Shown piece by piece: positions 26,657 to 37,879 of a stretch of DNA of 64,000 bases; the stretch's first letter is position 1, and each line of letters begins with the position of its first letter. Under the pieces are notes generated by a model, which searched no databases, was not told the DNA's origin, and was given only the letters and a program-made list of their open reading frames with translations. The position numbers were made by a program, and so were the translations under genes. The stretch is taken from assembly GCF_045679555.1 (NCBI RefSeq), contig NC_092122.1:11310543-11374542 (forward strand). The letters are read 5' to 3'. The DNA comes from Salvelinus alpinus (lineage: Eukaryota; Chordata; Actinopteri; Salmoniformes; Salmonidae).

Positions 26657-29600
26657 CACAGTACTGTGCTTATAGAGGAGTGTGGAGGAGAGCCTGGAGT
26701 TTAGACCTTAGAATACAGCACTGTGCTTCTGGGGGAGAGCCTGGAGTTTAGACCTTAGAATACAGCACTGTGATTCTGGAGGAGAGTCTAGACTTTAGAC
26801 CTTAGTATACAGCACTGTGATTCTGGAGGAGAGAGTCTAGAGTTTAGACCTTAGAATACAGCACTGTGATTCTGGAGGAGAGTCTAGAGTTTAGACCTTA
26901 GAATACAGCACTGTGATTCTGGAGGAGAGTCTAGAGTTTAGACCTTAGTATACAACACTGTGATTCTGGAGGAGAGAGTCTAGAGTTTAGACCTTAGTGT
27001 ACAGCACTGTGATTCTGGAGGAGAGTCTAGAGTTTAGACCTTAGTATACAGCACTGTGATTCTGGAGGAGAGTCTAGAGTTTAGACCTTAGTGTACAGCA
27101 CTGTGATTCTGGAGGAGAGTCTAGAGTTTAGACCTTAGTGTACAGCACTGTGATTCTGGAGGAGAGTCTAGAGTTTAGACCTTAGTGTACAGCACTGTGA
27201 TTCTGGAGGAGAGTCTAGAGTTTAGACCTTAGTATACAGCACTGTGATTCTGGAGGAGAGTCTAGAGTTTAGACCTTAGTATACAGCACTGTGATTCTGG
27301 AGGAGAGTCTAGAGTTTAGACCTTAGTATACAGCACTGTGATTCTGGAGGAGAGTCTAGACTTTAGACCTTAGTATACAGTACTGTGCTTCTGGAGGAGA
27401 GAGTCTAGAGTTTAGACCTTAGTATACAGTACTGTGATTCTGGAGGAGAGTCTAGAGTTTAGACCTTAGTATACAGCACTGTGATTCTGGAGGAGAGTCT
27501 AGAGTTTAGACCTTAGTATACAGTACTGTGATTCTGGAGGAGAGTCTCGAGTTTAGACCTTAGTATACAGCACTGTGCTTCTGGAGGAGAGTCTAGAGTT
27601 TAGACCTTAGTATACAGTACTGTGATTCTGGAGGAGAGTCTAGAGTTTAGACCTTAGTATACAGCACTGTGATTCTGGAGGAGAGTCTAGAGTTTAGACC
27701 TTAGAATACAGCACTGTGATTCTGGAGGAGAGTCTAGAGTTTAGAACTTAGTATACAGCACTGTGATTCTGGAGGAGAGTCTAGAGTTTAGACCTTAGTA
27801 TACAGCACTGTGATTCTGGAGGAGAGAGTCTAGAGTTTAGACCTTAGTATACAGCACTGTGATTCTGGAGGAGAGAGTCTAGAGTTTAGACCTTAGTATA
27901 CAGCACTGTGATTCTGGAGGAGAGAGTCTAGAGTTTAGACCTTAGTATACAGTACTGTGATTCTGGAGGAGAGTCTAGAGTTTAGACCTTAGTATACAGC
28001 ACTGTGATTCTGGAGGAGAGTCTAGAGTTTAGACCTTAGTATACAGCACTGTGATTCTGGAGGAGAGTCTAGAGTTTAGACCTTAGTATACAGCACTGTG
28101 CTTCTGAAGGAGAGAGTCTAGAGTTTAGACCTTAGTATACATCACTGTGATTCTGGAGGAGAGTCTAGAGTTTAGACCTTAGTATACAGCACTGTGATTC
28201 TGGAGGAGAGTCTAGAGTTTAGACCTTAGTATACAGCACTGTGCTTTTGGAGGAGAGTCTAGAGTTTAGACCTTAGTATACAGCACTGTGATTCTGGAGG
28301 AGAGTCTAGAGTTTAGACCTTAGTATACAGCACTGTGATTCTGGAGGAGAGTCTAGAGTTTAGACCTTAGTATACAGTACTGTGATTCTGGAGGAGAGTC
28401 TAGAGTTTAGACCTTAGTATACAGTACTGTGATTCTGGAGGAGAGTCTCGAGTTTAGACCTTAGTATACAGCACTGTGCTTCTGGAGGAGAGAGTCTGGA
28501 GTTTAGACCTTAGTATACAGCACTGTGATTCTGGAGGAGAGTCTAGAGTTTAGACCTTAGTATACAGCACTGTGATTCTGGAGGAGAGTCTAGAGTTTAG
28601 ACCTTAGTATACAGCACTGTGCTTCTGGAGGAGAGTCTGGAGTTTAGACCTTAGAATACAGCACTGTGATTATGGAGGAGAGTCTAGAGTTTAGACCTTA
28701 GTATACAGCACTGTGATTCTGGAGGAGAGTCTAGAGTTTAGACCTTAGTATACAGCACTGTGATTCTGGAGGAGAGTCTAGAGTTTAGACCTTAGTATAC
28801 AGTACTGTGATTCTGGAGGAGAGTCTAGAGTTTAGACCTTAGTATACAGCACTGTGATTCTGGAGGAGAGTCTAGAGTTTAGACCTTAGTATACAGCACT
28901 GTGATTCTGGAGGAGAGTCTAGAGTTTAGACCTTAGTATACAGCACTGTGATTCTGGAGGAGAGCCTGGAGTTTAGACCTTAGTATACAGTACTGTGATT
29001 CTGGAGGAGAGTCTAGAGTTTAGACCTTAGTATAGAGTACTGTGATTCTGGAGGAGAGAGTCTAGAGTTTAGACCTTAGTATACAGCACTGTGATTCTGG
29101 AGGAGAGTCTAGAGTTTAGACCTTAGTATACAGCACTGTGATTCTGGAGGAGAGTCTAGAGTTTAGACCTTAGTATACAGCACTGTGATTCTGGAGGAGA
29201 GTCTAGACTTTAGACCTTAGTATACAGTACTGTGCTTCTGGAGGAGAGTCTAGAGTTTAGACCTTAGAATACAGCACTGTGATTCTGGAGGAGAGCCTGG
29301 AGTTTAGACCTTAGTATACAGCACTGTACCTTCTGGAGGAGAGTCTAGAGTTTAGACCTTAGTATACAGTACTGTGATTCTGGAGGAGAGTCTAGAGTTT
29401 AGACCTTAGTATACAGCACTGTGATTCTGGAGGAGAGAGTCTAGAGTTTAGACCTTAGTATACAGCACTGTGATTCTGGAGGAGAGTCTAGAGTTTAGAC
29501 CTTAGTATACAGTACTGTGATTCTGGAGGAGAGTCTAGAGTTTAGACCTTAGTATACAGCACTGTGATTCTGGAGGAGAGTCTAGAGTTTAGACCTTAGT

Positions 29601-30670
29601 ATACAGTACTGTGATTCTGGAGGAGAGTCTAGAGTTTAGAACTTAGTATACAGTACTGTGATTCTGGAGGAGAGTCTCGAGTTTAGACCTTAGTATACAG
29701 CACTGTGCTTCTGGAGGAGAGAGTCTGGAGTTTAGACCTTAGTATACAGCACTGTGATTCTGGAGGAGAGTCTAGAGTTTAGACCTTAGTATACAGCACT
29801 GTGATTCTGGAGGAGAGTCTAGAGTTTAGACCTTAGTATACAGCACTGTGCTTCTGGAGGAGAGTCTGGAGTTTAGACCTTAGAATACAGCACTGTGATT
29901 CTGGAGGAGAGTCTAGAGTTTAGACCTTAGTATACAGCACTGTGATTCTGGAGGAGAGTCTAGAGTTTAGACCTTAGTATACAGCACTGTGATTCTGGAG
30001 GAGAGTCTAGAGTTTAGACCTTAGTATACAGCACTGTGATTCTGGAGGAGAGTCTAGAGTTTAGACCTTAGTATACAGTACTGTGATTCTGGAGGAGAGT
30101 CTAGAGTTTAGACCTTAGTATACAGCACTGTGATTCTGGAGGAGAGTCTAGAGTTTAGACCTTAGTATACAGCACTGTGATTCTGGAGGAGAGTCTAGAG
30201 TTTAGACCTTAGTATACAGCACTGTGATTCTGGAGGAGAGCCTGGAGTTTAGACCTTAGTATACAGTACTGTGATTCTGGAGGAGAGTCTAGAGTTTAGA
30301 CCTTAGTATACAGCACTGTGATTCTGGAGGAGAGTCTAGAGTTTAGACCTTAGTATACAGCACTGTGATTCTGGAGGAGAGTCTAGAGTTTAGACCTTAG
30401 TATACAGCACTGTGATTCTGGAGGAGAGTCTAGAGTTTAGACCTTAGTATACAGCACTGTGATTCTGGAGGAGAGTCTAGAGTTTAGACCTTAGTATACA
30501 GTACTGTGCTTCTGGAGGAGAGTCTAGAGTTTAGACCTTAGTGTACAGCACTGTGATTCTGGAGGAGAGTCTAGAGTTTAGACCTTAGAATACAGCACTG
30601 TGATTCTGGAGGAGAGCCTGGAGTTTAGACCTTAGTATACAGCACTGTACCTTCTGGAGGAGAGTCTGCT
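26657..30670. repeat. 47-bp minisatellite, 4 kb
   Basis: About 84 copies of a 47-bp unit containing CTGGAGGAGAGTCTAGAGTT and TAGACCTTAGTATACAGCAC. Variants of 49 bp have an additional GA (GAGAGAGTC). Others carry CTTCTGG in place of ATTCTGG, GAATACAG in place of GTATACAG, or TCGAG in place of TAGAG. Marker variants recur at fixed spacing (about 1229 and 1321 bp), showing block duplications within the array. No open frame of note. Confidence 0.97.
26664..26682 (+). repeat. Left arm of 19-bp inverted repeat around minisatellite
   Basis: CTGTGCTTATAGAGGAGTG here is the exact reverse complement of 30723-30741. The two arms bracket the 47-bp array. Confidence 0.85.
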
Positions 30671-30722
30671 GCTGGTGTTGCAGTGCTGCCCTGAGGACTA
30701 ATCTGTAGTGCAGTGGTACTGT

Positions 30723-30741
30723 CACTCCTCTATAAGCACAG
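30723..30741 (-). repeat. Right arm of 19-bp inverted repeat around minisatellite
   Basis: CACTCCTCTATAAGCACAG, exact reverse complement of 26664-26682, about 55 bp after the last array unit. Confidence 0.85.
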
Positions 30742-31565
30742 CACAGCTTTAGACCTCAGTGCAACACCAGACTAAGACCACTGTGAGAGACTACAGTTTA
30801 GACCGCACTGCAGAGCTGAGGTGTGTGTGTGATGTGGGCCGGCCTGTCAGGTTAATGATATGGACCGATACGTCTCTCCCCAGTCTGATACAACCTAGTA
30901 TCGATCCTATCACCCCCTTTAAAGATAACCACGGCTTGCACATGCAGCTCCCCAACTGAACTACTGTAAGGTTAAACCCACGCCTGATCCACATAGGCCC
31001 AGCTAGCTAATCGCCCAAGGAGTCAAAGATGAGACTGAGAGGTGAGGCAGGGCGTATCATTCAGCCCTTTTGAAGATCTGGGCCCTGTTCTGTAGTTGAG
31101 TCTTATCGTAGATCAACCCCCTGTGCATCTTCCTTCTTCTCACATGTGATGTTAACAGGCGAATGTTGGAAGAGAACACTAGGTCGATTCAGCAACTTGC
31201 AAATGCTGCAGGGAGAAAGAACTTTCTGAGAAATATCGCATTTCCCGTGTGCGTGCTTGTGTGCGTGCGTGTTGTTGGTTGTGATGTGGGTGGTTATAGC
31301 TTTCTCTGCCCTTTTGGCTGAGCTCCAAAAACATTTTTCTTCCACTCCGGCTTTCCAGAGCCGTCACCCTGAGATTACGGAGAAAAAGGAGGTTATTGGG
31401 AACAATGTTTTGGGGATAAGGTCGGATAAACTAAGAAATGGGAATTCCAAGGGTGAGGGAATGAGTGTGTTTATAGATTTTCCCTGGAGCCCTGGATTCA
31501 TAAAGCACACCACATATATCTACGCATTGATATTAGATATAAGCATTCACTTGTTTTTTATTTTA
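30742..31565. other. Unique DNA, no gene seen
   Basis: Complex sequence between the minisatellite and the nested transposon block. A 104-codon open frame (31257-31571) has no recognisable domain. Confidence 0.6.
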
Positions 31566-31593
31566 AAATAAATACATGTTTTATTGTCACATA
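31566..31593 (-). mobile_element. Tail end of a minus-strand tRNA-type SINE (left piece)
   Basis: ATGTTTTATTGTCACATA is the reverse complement of the usual 3' end of a common salmonid SINE. The rest of that SINE appears 9.4 kb away at 41001-41193. The two pieces were separated by insertion of the Tc1-like element and its passengers. Confidence 0.7.
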
Positions 31594-32200
31594 CAGAAAG
31601 GAGTCACCCCTTTACTTTTTCCACATTCTGTTGTGTTACAGCCTGAATTTAAAACGTATTAAATTGAGATTTTGTGTCACTGATCTACACACAATACCCC
31701 ATAATGTCAAAGTGGAATTTTGTAGAACATTCACAAAAAAATAACACCTGAAATATCTTGACTCAATAAGTATTCAACCCCTTTGTTATGACAAGCCTAA
31801 ATTAGTTCAGGAGTGCAAATGTGCTTACAGTTTTTTTGGATTGCTTACACACTAAAATTAAAAGTAGTACACTATTAGCAAAACCTTACACTCAAGAAGC
31901 AAAACATCAGCCCATATTTGCACAACTATAAGCACATTGTCAACCTCACACTTGTTGCAAAACTCTACACACAGTGATTTGCAAAACACTAAACACACTT
32001 AACATACATTACACACAAAAATCTATCATGAAGTCACGTCCTTGCAATACCAAAGCACTGACTGTCAAATTACCGTCCAACCAATTGGTTCAACACAGTC
32101 ATCAGGTGTGCAAACACTCGTTTGCTTAATTGTAGACACACCAATCAGGTGTATAAGCACTATAAAAAGCAGCAGGTGAGTTCATCGGTCTTCAAGCACA

Positions 32201-33458
32201 ATGGAAAGAGTCAGAGAAAGAGTAAGACGAGGAGGAGGAGGAGGACGAGGAGGAGGACGACGAGGAGGACGAGGAGAACGAGGAGGACGAGGAGGACGAG
32301 GATGAGGAGGACGAGGAGGAGAACGAGGAGGACGACGAGGAGGAGGAGGAAGGGGAGGAAGAGGAAGACAAGAAGGTGCTCAAAGAGGACCGAATCTGAC
32401 AAATGAGATCCGCGCAACACTGGTTGACCACGTTGTCAACCACGGCCTGACGCTGAGGGAGGCTGGACTGCGAGTACAGCCAAATCTAAGCCGATATACA
32501 GTGGCAAGTGTGATGAGAACATTTATCGACTGGAAAATAGGTATTGTAAAAATATCATCATATCAAAAACATCTGCACGGTTTCAGTAACTGCTTACAGT
32601 ACTGTATTCTATGCACTATCAGCACTTATGTTACCTTTTCCTGTGAAATTACTGTACTATTGTATACTGTTTTTTTTCTACATAGGATTGAGGGTCAGGG
32701 ACGACAAGGGGGAAGGCCTCCTATGTTCACAGAACAGCAAGAGAGGGAGATAGTAAACATGGTTTTGGCCAACAATGCTATAACACTCAAGCAGCTCCAA
32801 GCTAACATTGTCAATAACCACGCCATTTTCAACGATATCCATCAGGTCTCAACATCAACACTGGCACGCATCCTTCAACCTGACGAGAAGACGAAGGAGG
32901 GGAAGAAACATCATTGGCCACAGGGCTATAGTCAATGTCCCAGGGCAACGTGGGGGTAATATAACACTCTGTGCAGCCATTACACAGAATGGGGTTCTCC
33001 ACCGCCATGCCCATATGAGCCCTTACAACACAGCACTCATACTTACATTCTTGGACCAATTGCACAACATAACAGCAGCAAATCAAATCGATCATATGCA
33101 ATACATTGTTGTCTGGGACAATGTGTCTTTCCACCGCTCTGCTCTGGTTCAGAACTGGTTTCAGCAACATCCACATTTCACCGTCCTATATCTTCCACCA
33201 TACTCTCCATTCCTCAACCCTATAGAAGAGTTTTTCTCAGCATGGCGGTGGAAGGTATATGATCTCCGTCTCCAGGCTGAGGTACCCCTCATCCAAGCCA
33301 TGGAGGAGGCCTGTGACCAGATGGAGGTAGCAGCAATGCAAGGATGGATTCGTAATTCAAGACGTTTCTTTCCAAGGTGTCTTGCTAATGACAACATTGC
33401 CTGCGATGTTGATGAAATTCTCTGGCCAGATCCAGCTAGGCGAAGAGACAATGTCTAG
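32201..33458 (+). pseudogene. IS630-like transposase with Arg/Gly-rich N-terminus, broken
   Basis: Start ATG at 32201 opens MERVRERVRRGGGGGRGGG, an Arg/Gly-rich tract of about 60 residues made from GGA/CGA codons, with one in-frame TGA at about 32303 that looks like a CGA mutated at CpG. Then comes a DNA-binding region (LTNEIRATLVDHVVNHGLTL to RYTVASVMRTF). A 145-bp AT-rich stretch at 32541-32685 starts with GT and ends in a T-tract plus AG, so it may be an intron, although frames do not join exactly. RIEGQGRQGGRPPMF and AITLKQLQANIV follow. At about 32866-32885 the frame jumps from STLARI to FNLTRRRRRGRN, dropping the segment that holds the first catalytic Asp. The second Asp (33117, in VVWDNVSFH) and the Glu (33225, in FLNPIEEFF) are intact with 35 residues between them. 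C-terminus is FFPRCLANDNIACDVDEILW. Confidence 0.85.
32229..32370 (+). repeat. GGA/CGA trinucleotide-rich tract
   Basis: A purine-rich stretch of GGA and CGA triplets within the transposase start region, encoding Gly and Arg in the transposase frame. It creates a Ser-only and a Leu/Val-only open frame on the opposite strand, neither real. Confidence 0.85.
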
Positions 33459-34499
33459 TTGTTGTTTTTTTATATATTTTTTTAACTTACAATACGTAAA
33501 GTGACGTTTGGTTACAGTATTATGAATCTCCATGTCAACATTTTGGGCGTGTTGAGAAATAAATGAGTTTCTTCAGTCTGCAACATTGGTCTTGTGTCTT
33601 GTGTTGGCTACTTTGTTGGCTACTTTGTTGATAGTAGCCTACTCTAATCATGGGGAAGTAGAAGTGCTAAAAGTGTTTTAGGTTTATCACAGCAGAGTGT
33701 AACTCGTGCAAACAGAGTATAGTAATGTGAAACGTGTGTGTTTCATATGGTAACAAAGTGTGGTTTTTAAAAAGAAGTGTATAGTTTTTACAAGAGTGTT
33801 TAATTTTGCAAAGGATCTGTAGTGTTTTGCTAATTGGGTGTGTGGTTGTGCTAATTGTGTGTAGTGTTTTGAAAGCACGGGCCCTGTTTTGAAAATCGTG
33901 CTTAAGCAATCAAAAAAAACTGTAATAAATCGCAGAATAAGTTGCATGGACTCATTCCGTGTTAAAAACCATTGTGGTTACCCCCTCCTCTAGTCATTTT
34001 TGTATGACTACCCCATCTCTACCCCACCCCACACATGCAATTATCTGTAAGGACCCTCAATTGAGGAGTGAATTTCAAGCACAGATTCAACCACCAGGGA
34101 GGTTTTTCAATGCCTCACAAAGAAGGGTACCGATTGGTAGATGGGTAAAAAAAACAGTGAATATAATCATTTGAGCTTGGTGAAGTTATTAACTACACTT
34201 TGGATGGTGTATCAATACACTCAGTCACTACAAAAATGCAGGTGTCCTTCCTAACTCAGCTGTTGGAGAGGAAGGGAATTGCTCAGGGATTTCACCATGA
34301 GGCCAATGGTGACTTTAAAATAGTTACAGAGTTTAATGGTTGTGATATGAGAAAACAACATCATTCTAGTTACTCCACAAGACTAACCTAAATGACAGAG
34401 TGAAAAGAAGGAAGCCTGTACAGAATACAAAATATTCCAAAACATGCTGTTTGCAACAAGGCACTAAAGTAATACTGCAAAAAAAGTGACTAAGCAATT

Positions 34500-34534
34500 C
34501 TGCCCTCCCAAGCAAAAAGGCAGTAACTGCTCAT
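34500..34534 (+). repeat. Left terminal inverted repeat, 35 bp
   Basis: Perfect match to the reverse complement of 38796-38830. Contains an inner GCAGTAACTGC palindrome-like motif (34520-34530) also present elsewhere near the ends. Confidence 0.95.
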
Positions 34535-34859
34535 TTGGTAGAAAATGAGTTAATGTAATTTTTCTTACAGTAAATGCATGCTTAATCATGTGGACAAGTA
34601 TCCTGCCTCTATTGTATTGTGTTTTGGAGAAAATGGGGGTCTTATTAGCAGTAACTGCAAAAAGTTACTGTGAAACCAAGGTAAATGGTAGTAACTGAAC
34701 TTACTGCCTTTTAGCTTGGTTTCAACCTGCCCTTGGCTGCAGTTACTGCGTTTTACCTTTGTATCATATCATTTTATTCTGATAGCGATGCAATGGAACC
34801 TGTATGACACTGACTGACAGCTACAAACACATACATTGCTAATCTAGGGATACAACACC

Positions 34860-37800
34860 ATGGCACAGCATTCCCGGGGGGAAATGATGGTTGTACTTGC
34901 TCTGAAACGCCGACATCCAGACACTGGTAAGAACTAGCTAGCTAAGTAGATCTGACATCAAAATTAATTAGCTAGCTAGCAAGCTAACTAGCTAGCGAGC
35001 ATAGACTAACAATGCTACCTGCTCTCATAAGAGGAGATCTGCAATTGATACTAACGTCAATCTATTAGCCATATAATTAATTATATTCTGAAATTTCATC
35101 TGATGGTTTCTTTGAATCAGTACACCATACACACGATTTCTAGCCAGTGACAGCCACCTAGCTAAAACTGACGCGCCCCTACCAAAACGTCAAAACCTAC
35201 CTAGCTAGCATTAGCATGAAGCAATAGATTTGTGCTACATGTTACCATAAGAGACGATCAGCAGTTTATACTAACGTCAATCTATTATACCTAGAATTAA
35301 TATAATCCCTATAGTTGTATTCTGACATTCCATGGGTTATTTGAATCCGTAACGTTACACCACATACACGATCTCTAGCCAGCTGACGGTCAGTTGGACG
35401 TGCACCCCATACTGAATTGTCAAAATCCACGCACACTCGTTATCCGGATGAGCACACACACAACACTGCTAGCTCATTAATAATATATCTACTCACATAT
35501 TCAGAGTTTCTGGTTTTCTTTTATATTCCAGTATTGCGTGACTGTCCCGGTCAGGAAAGTTAAAATTCCAAATTGTATCCATCACCTTTGTTGGTGGCAT
35601 ATATAATTAGTACAACAAGCTTTGACATGCCAAATGTGTGCTCAATGTGTCTGCTTCAGTGCCATCATTACATGAATGACTTCCACCAATCCCTGTGGTC
35701 TAGATGATTAGTGTTTATGCGGATCAAAGTTGCCATGTGAGTGTGTATTAGGACAGTACAACAACGTCAATACTAGGTTTTATTGCTGTCAATGTTCATC
35801 CATGCAATTTTTTTGTATTTGTAAATAAAGATGAACATTTAAGAGCCTTTTTAGGAGCAGGCATAAAATTAATAGATGAACTGAGTTATGACAGTGAAAA
35901 TTATTATGACAATGTTTGCACAAGATAAAATCAACATTGATTATATCCTATATTATAGAATAACTGAAAAGGATTATGATCATGTTTGCACACCACGAAA
36001 TGTCAGTATTAATTATTATAATCCGTGACAGAATAGAATTGGGATGCATGTCCCTGAGTATTTGCTCTCTTTATTTCAGTTGAGTTTGAGGGCCACATTC
36101 CAACAAAGATTCCTGATCTACCCCCTTTAACTGAAGTCACAGTGTCATCACTATTTGAAGAAATAGAGAAGCAGTGGGAGGTCTCTGACTCCTTAGACAT
36201 CAGTCTATCAGAAGAGAAATGAATTGCCAATGATGATGATGAAGATTATCATCCAGCTTCAGAGTTGGATGTTCCAGCACAAGTGGCAGCTGAGCCCGTG
36301 GACACAACTCCAGACAACCTATCAAACAAGAAATCCAAGATTCCACCAATGGGTAATCCATGTGGTCCCAAATGCAAGATTCAATGTACTCAGAATATTT
36401 CAGAGGGTAGGCAAAAGAAAATATGGGGAAAGTATTGGGAGATGAAGTATAAGGAGAAGAGAACATGGATCTTCCACATGGTGGCACAGCAATCTAAGAA
36501 AAATGTCACTGTTTGCGCTGACAGTCGACGCAGCAGGTCGTTTCTGTACCATCTTCCCAACCAGAGCGGTTCTGCACAACAGGTGTGCAAAGGGTTTTTT
36601 CTGACAACATTGGGCTACCACCCCAAAAATGACAGGCTGATTGTCACGATGATGGGCAAGTCAATCACCACCAAACTGATTCCACCAAAGGATCAGAGGG
36701 GAAAGAAAGCTTCAGCGAGCAAATTGAATATGAATCCAATCTTGCAACACATTGAGTCCTTCCATCCCCAAATCAGCCACTACAGACGAGAGCATGCCCC
36801 ACATCGCCTCTACCTCCCTAGTGACGTCAATATTCGGTTCATGCATAATGACTACAAGGAGAAGAACAAAGATGCCAGCTGCGGTTACGAAACCTATCGC
36901 AAGGTAATAAAGGGAAGGAACATCAACTTTGTGAAGCTTGGAGAGGAGGAGTGCGAGCTCTGTTTGGTGCAGGGTCATCATCTGAAGATGGAGCACAGGG
37001 AGAATGAGGCCATGGAAACCCAAGCCTGCCAAGACAACAGCCATGCAGCACCTGAATTCACCAGCACCAACCCTGACTGCATGCAATGTAGGAAATATGA
37101 GGAACATAAGAAGTCTGCAGGGCAGAGCAGAAGCCATTACCAGGCTGATGCAAAGAAAGTTTGGCGTGAGGACTGGTCTGTGAGGAGCGTTGATATGCAG
37201 AAAGTCATCATGCTCCCTCGCATGCCAGGTGTGAAAACAGCATTGTTCACAAGAAGAATCGTTGCCTATCGCGTGACATTCGCCACCATTGGAAAGAAGT
37301 CTCAAAAGACGAAAACAATCTCAGTGGTATGGCATGAAGGAACAGCTGGTCGGAGGACAGAGGAGATTACTTCATTTTACGTAACAGCACTGGAGAGGGA
37401 GAGAGATGTCAAGCATGCAGTGTATTGGGTGGATAACTGCACTTCTCAAAACAAAAACCGGTGCCTGCTAACATCACTGGTAAGTGTTGTCAATGCTGAT
37501 GCAACTTTTGATGGAGGACATCACCCTCAAGTTCTTCGAGCCAGGACACACCTTCATGAGTGCAGACAGTTTCCACCATGGTGTGGAACAGGAAATGAAA
37601 GCTCGACCTGGAGGTGTGGTGTACGAATTCGGGGACTTCCTCCATGTGGTCGCCACTTCCAATGCAGGCAAGGTGGAGGTGGTGGAAATGAAAAAGGAAA
37701 ACATCCTGGCGTGGAAAGCTGGCCATTCCATCGTCAAGCTGAAGAAGGCAGCAGCACCAAAGCTGGCAGAGATGGCTGAGATCCAGTTGAGGCGTGGATC

Positions 37801-37879
37801 CAGGAGCCTCTTCTACAAAGTCTCCCATGAAGAAAAGGACTTCACAGAGCTTGACTTTATCAGAAGAAAGTCACTCTAG
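34860..37879 (+). pseudogene. Two-exon transposase gene of the 4.3-kb element (one stop, one frameshift)
   Basis: Exon 1 (34860-34926) starts MAQHSRGEMMVVLALKRRHP and ends in phase 1 at a GTAAGA donor. Exon 2 begins at 36080 after TTTATTTCAG and continues in frame as VEFEGHIPTKIPDLPPL. A TGA at 36220-36222 interrupts it, after which the same frame stays open (ANDDDEDYHPASELDVPAQ) to about 37490. There the frame changes by one and continues as ITLKFFEPGHTFMSADSFH to the stop at 37879. Features in order: Cys cluster CGPKCKIQC; CELC...HH and CMQC zinc-finger-like pairs; candidate catalytic Asp residues in VDMQKV (37191), VDNCTSQNKN (37432) and SADSFHH (37565). Total about 620 residues. Probably a DDD/DDE transposase. 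The start choice rests on the donor, acceptor and phase agreeing. Confidence 0.8.
34927..36079 (+). other. Intron of the 4.3-kb element's transposase gene
   Basis: Starts GTAAGAACTAGC and ends CTCTCTTTATTTCAG, joining phase-1 exons. It is 1153 bp, AT-rich, and contains a near-duplicate pair of segments: AACGTCAATCTATTA occurs at about 35053 and again at about 35273, each with similar flanks (CATAAGAG, ACACGATTTCTAGCCAG / ACACGATCTCTAGCCAG). This indicates an internal duplication of about 220 bp. Confidence 0.7.

Larger units (their letters stand above)
31828..33922 (+). mobile_element. IS630-like (Tc1/mariner superfamily) DNA transposon, internally deleted
   Basis: A 2095-bp element with inverted ends CAGTTTTTTTGGATTGCTTA (31828) and, reversed from 33922, CAGTTTTTTTTGATTGCTTA. 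It is flanked by TA on both sides (31826-31827 and 33923-33924). It sits inside Tc1-2: GTGCTTA before it and AATAAATCGCAGAATAAGTT after it rejoin as continuous Tc1-2 sequence. Subterminal DNA is rich in AAAACACTA / TAGTGTTTT-like motifs on both sides. It encodes a DDE transposase remnant. Confidence 0.88.

Noticed and set aside
32192..32443. Ser-rich and Leu/Val-rich minus-strand frames
   Set aside because: Opposite-strand shadows of the GGA/CGA tract.
37478..37530. GTAAGTG at 37482 as an intron donor explaining the frame change
   Set aside because: The nearest workable acceptor would leave an intron of about 50 bp, too short to be likely. A frameshift is simpler.
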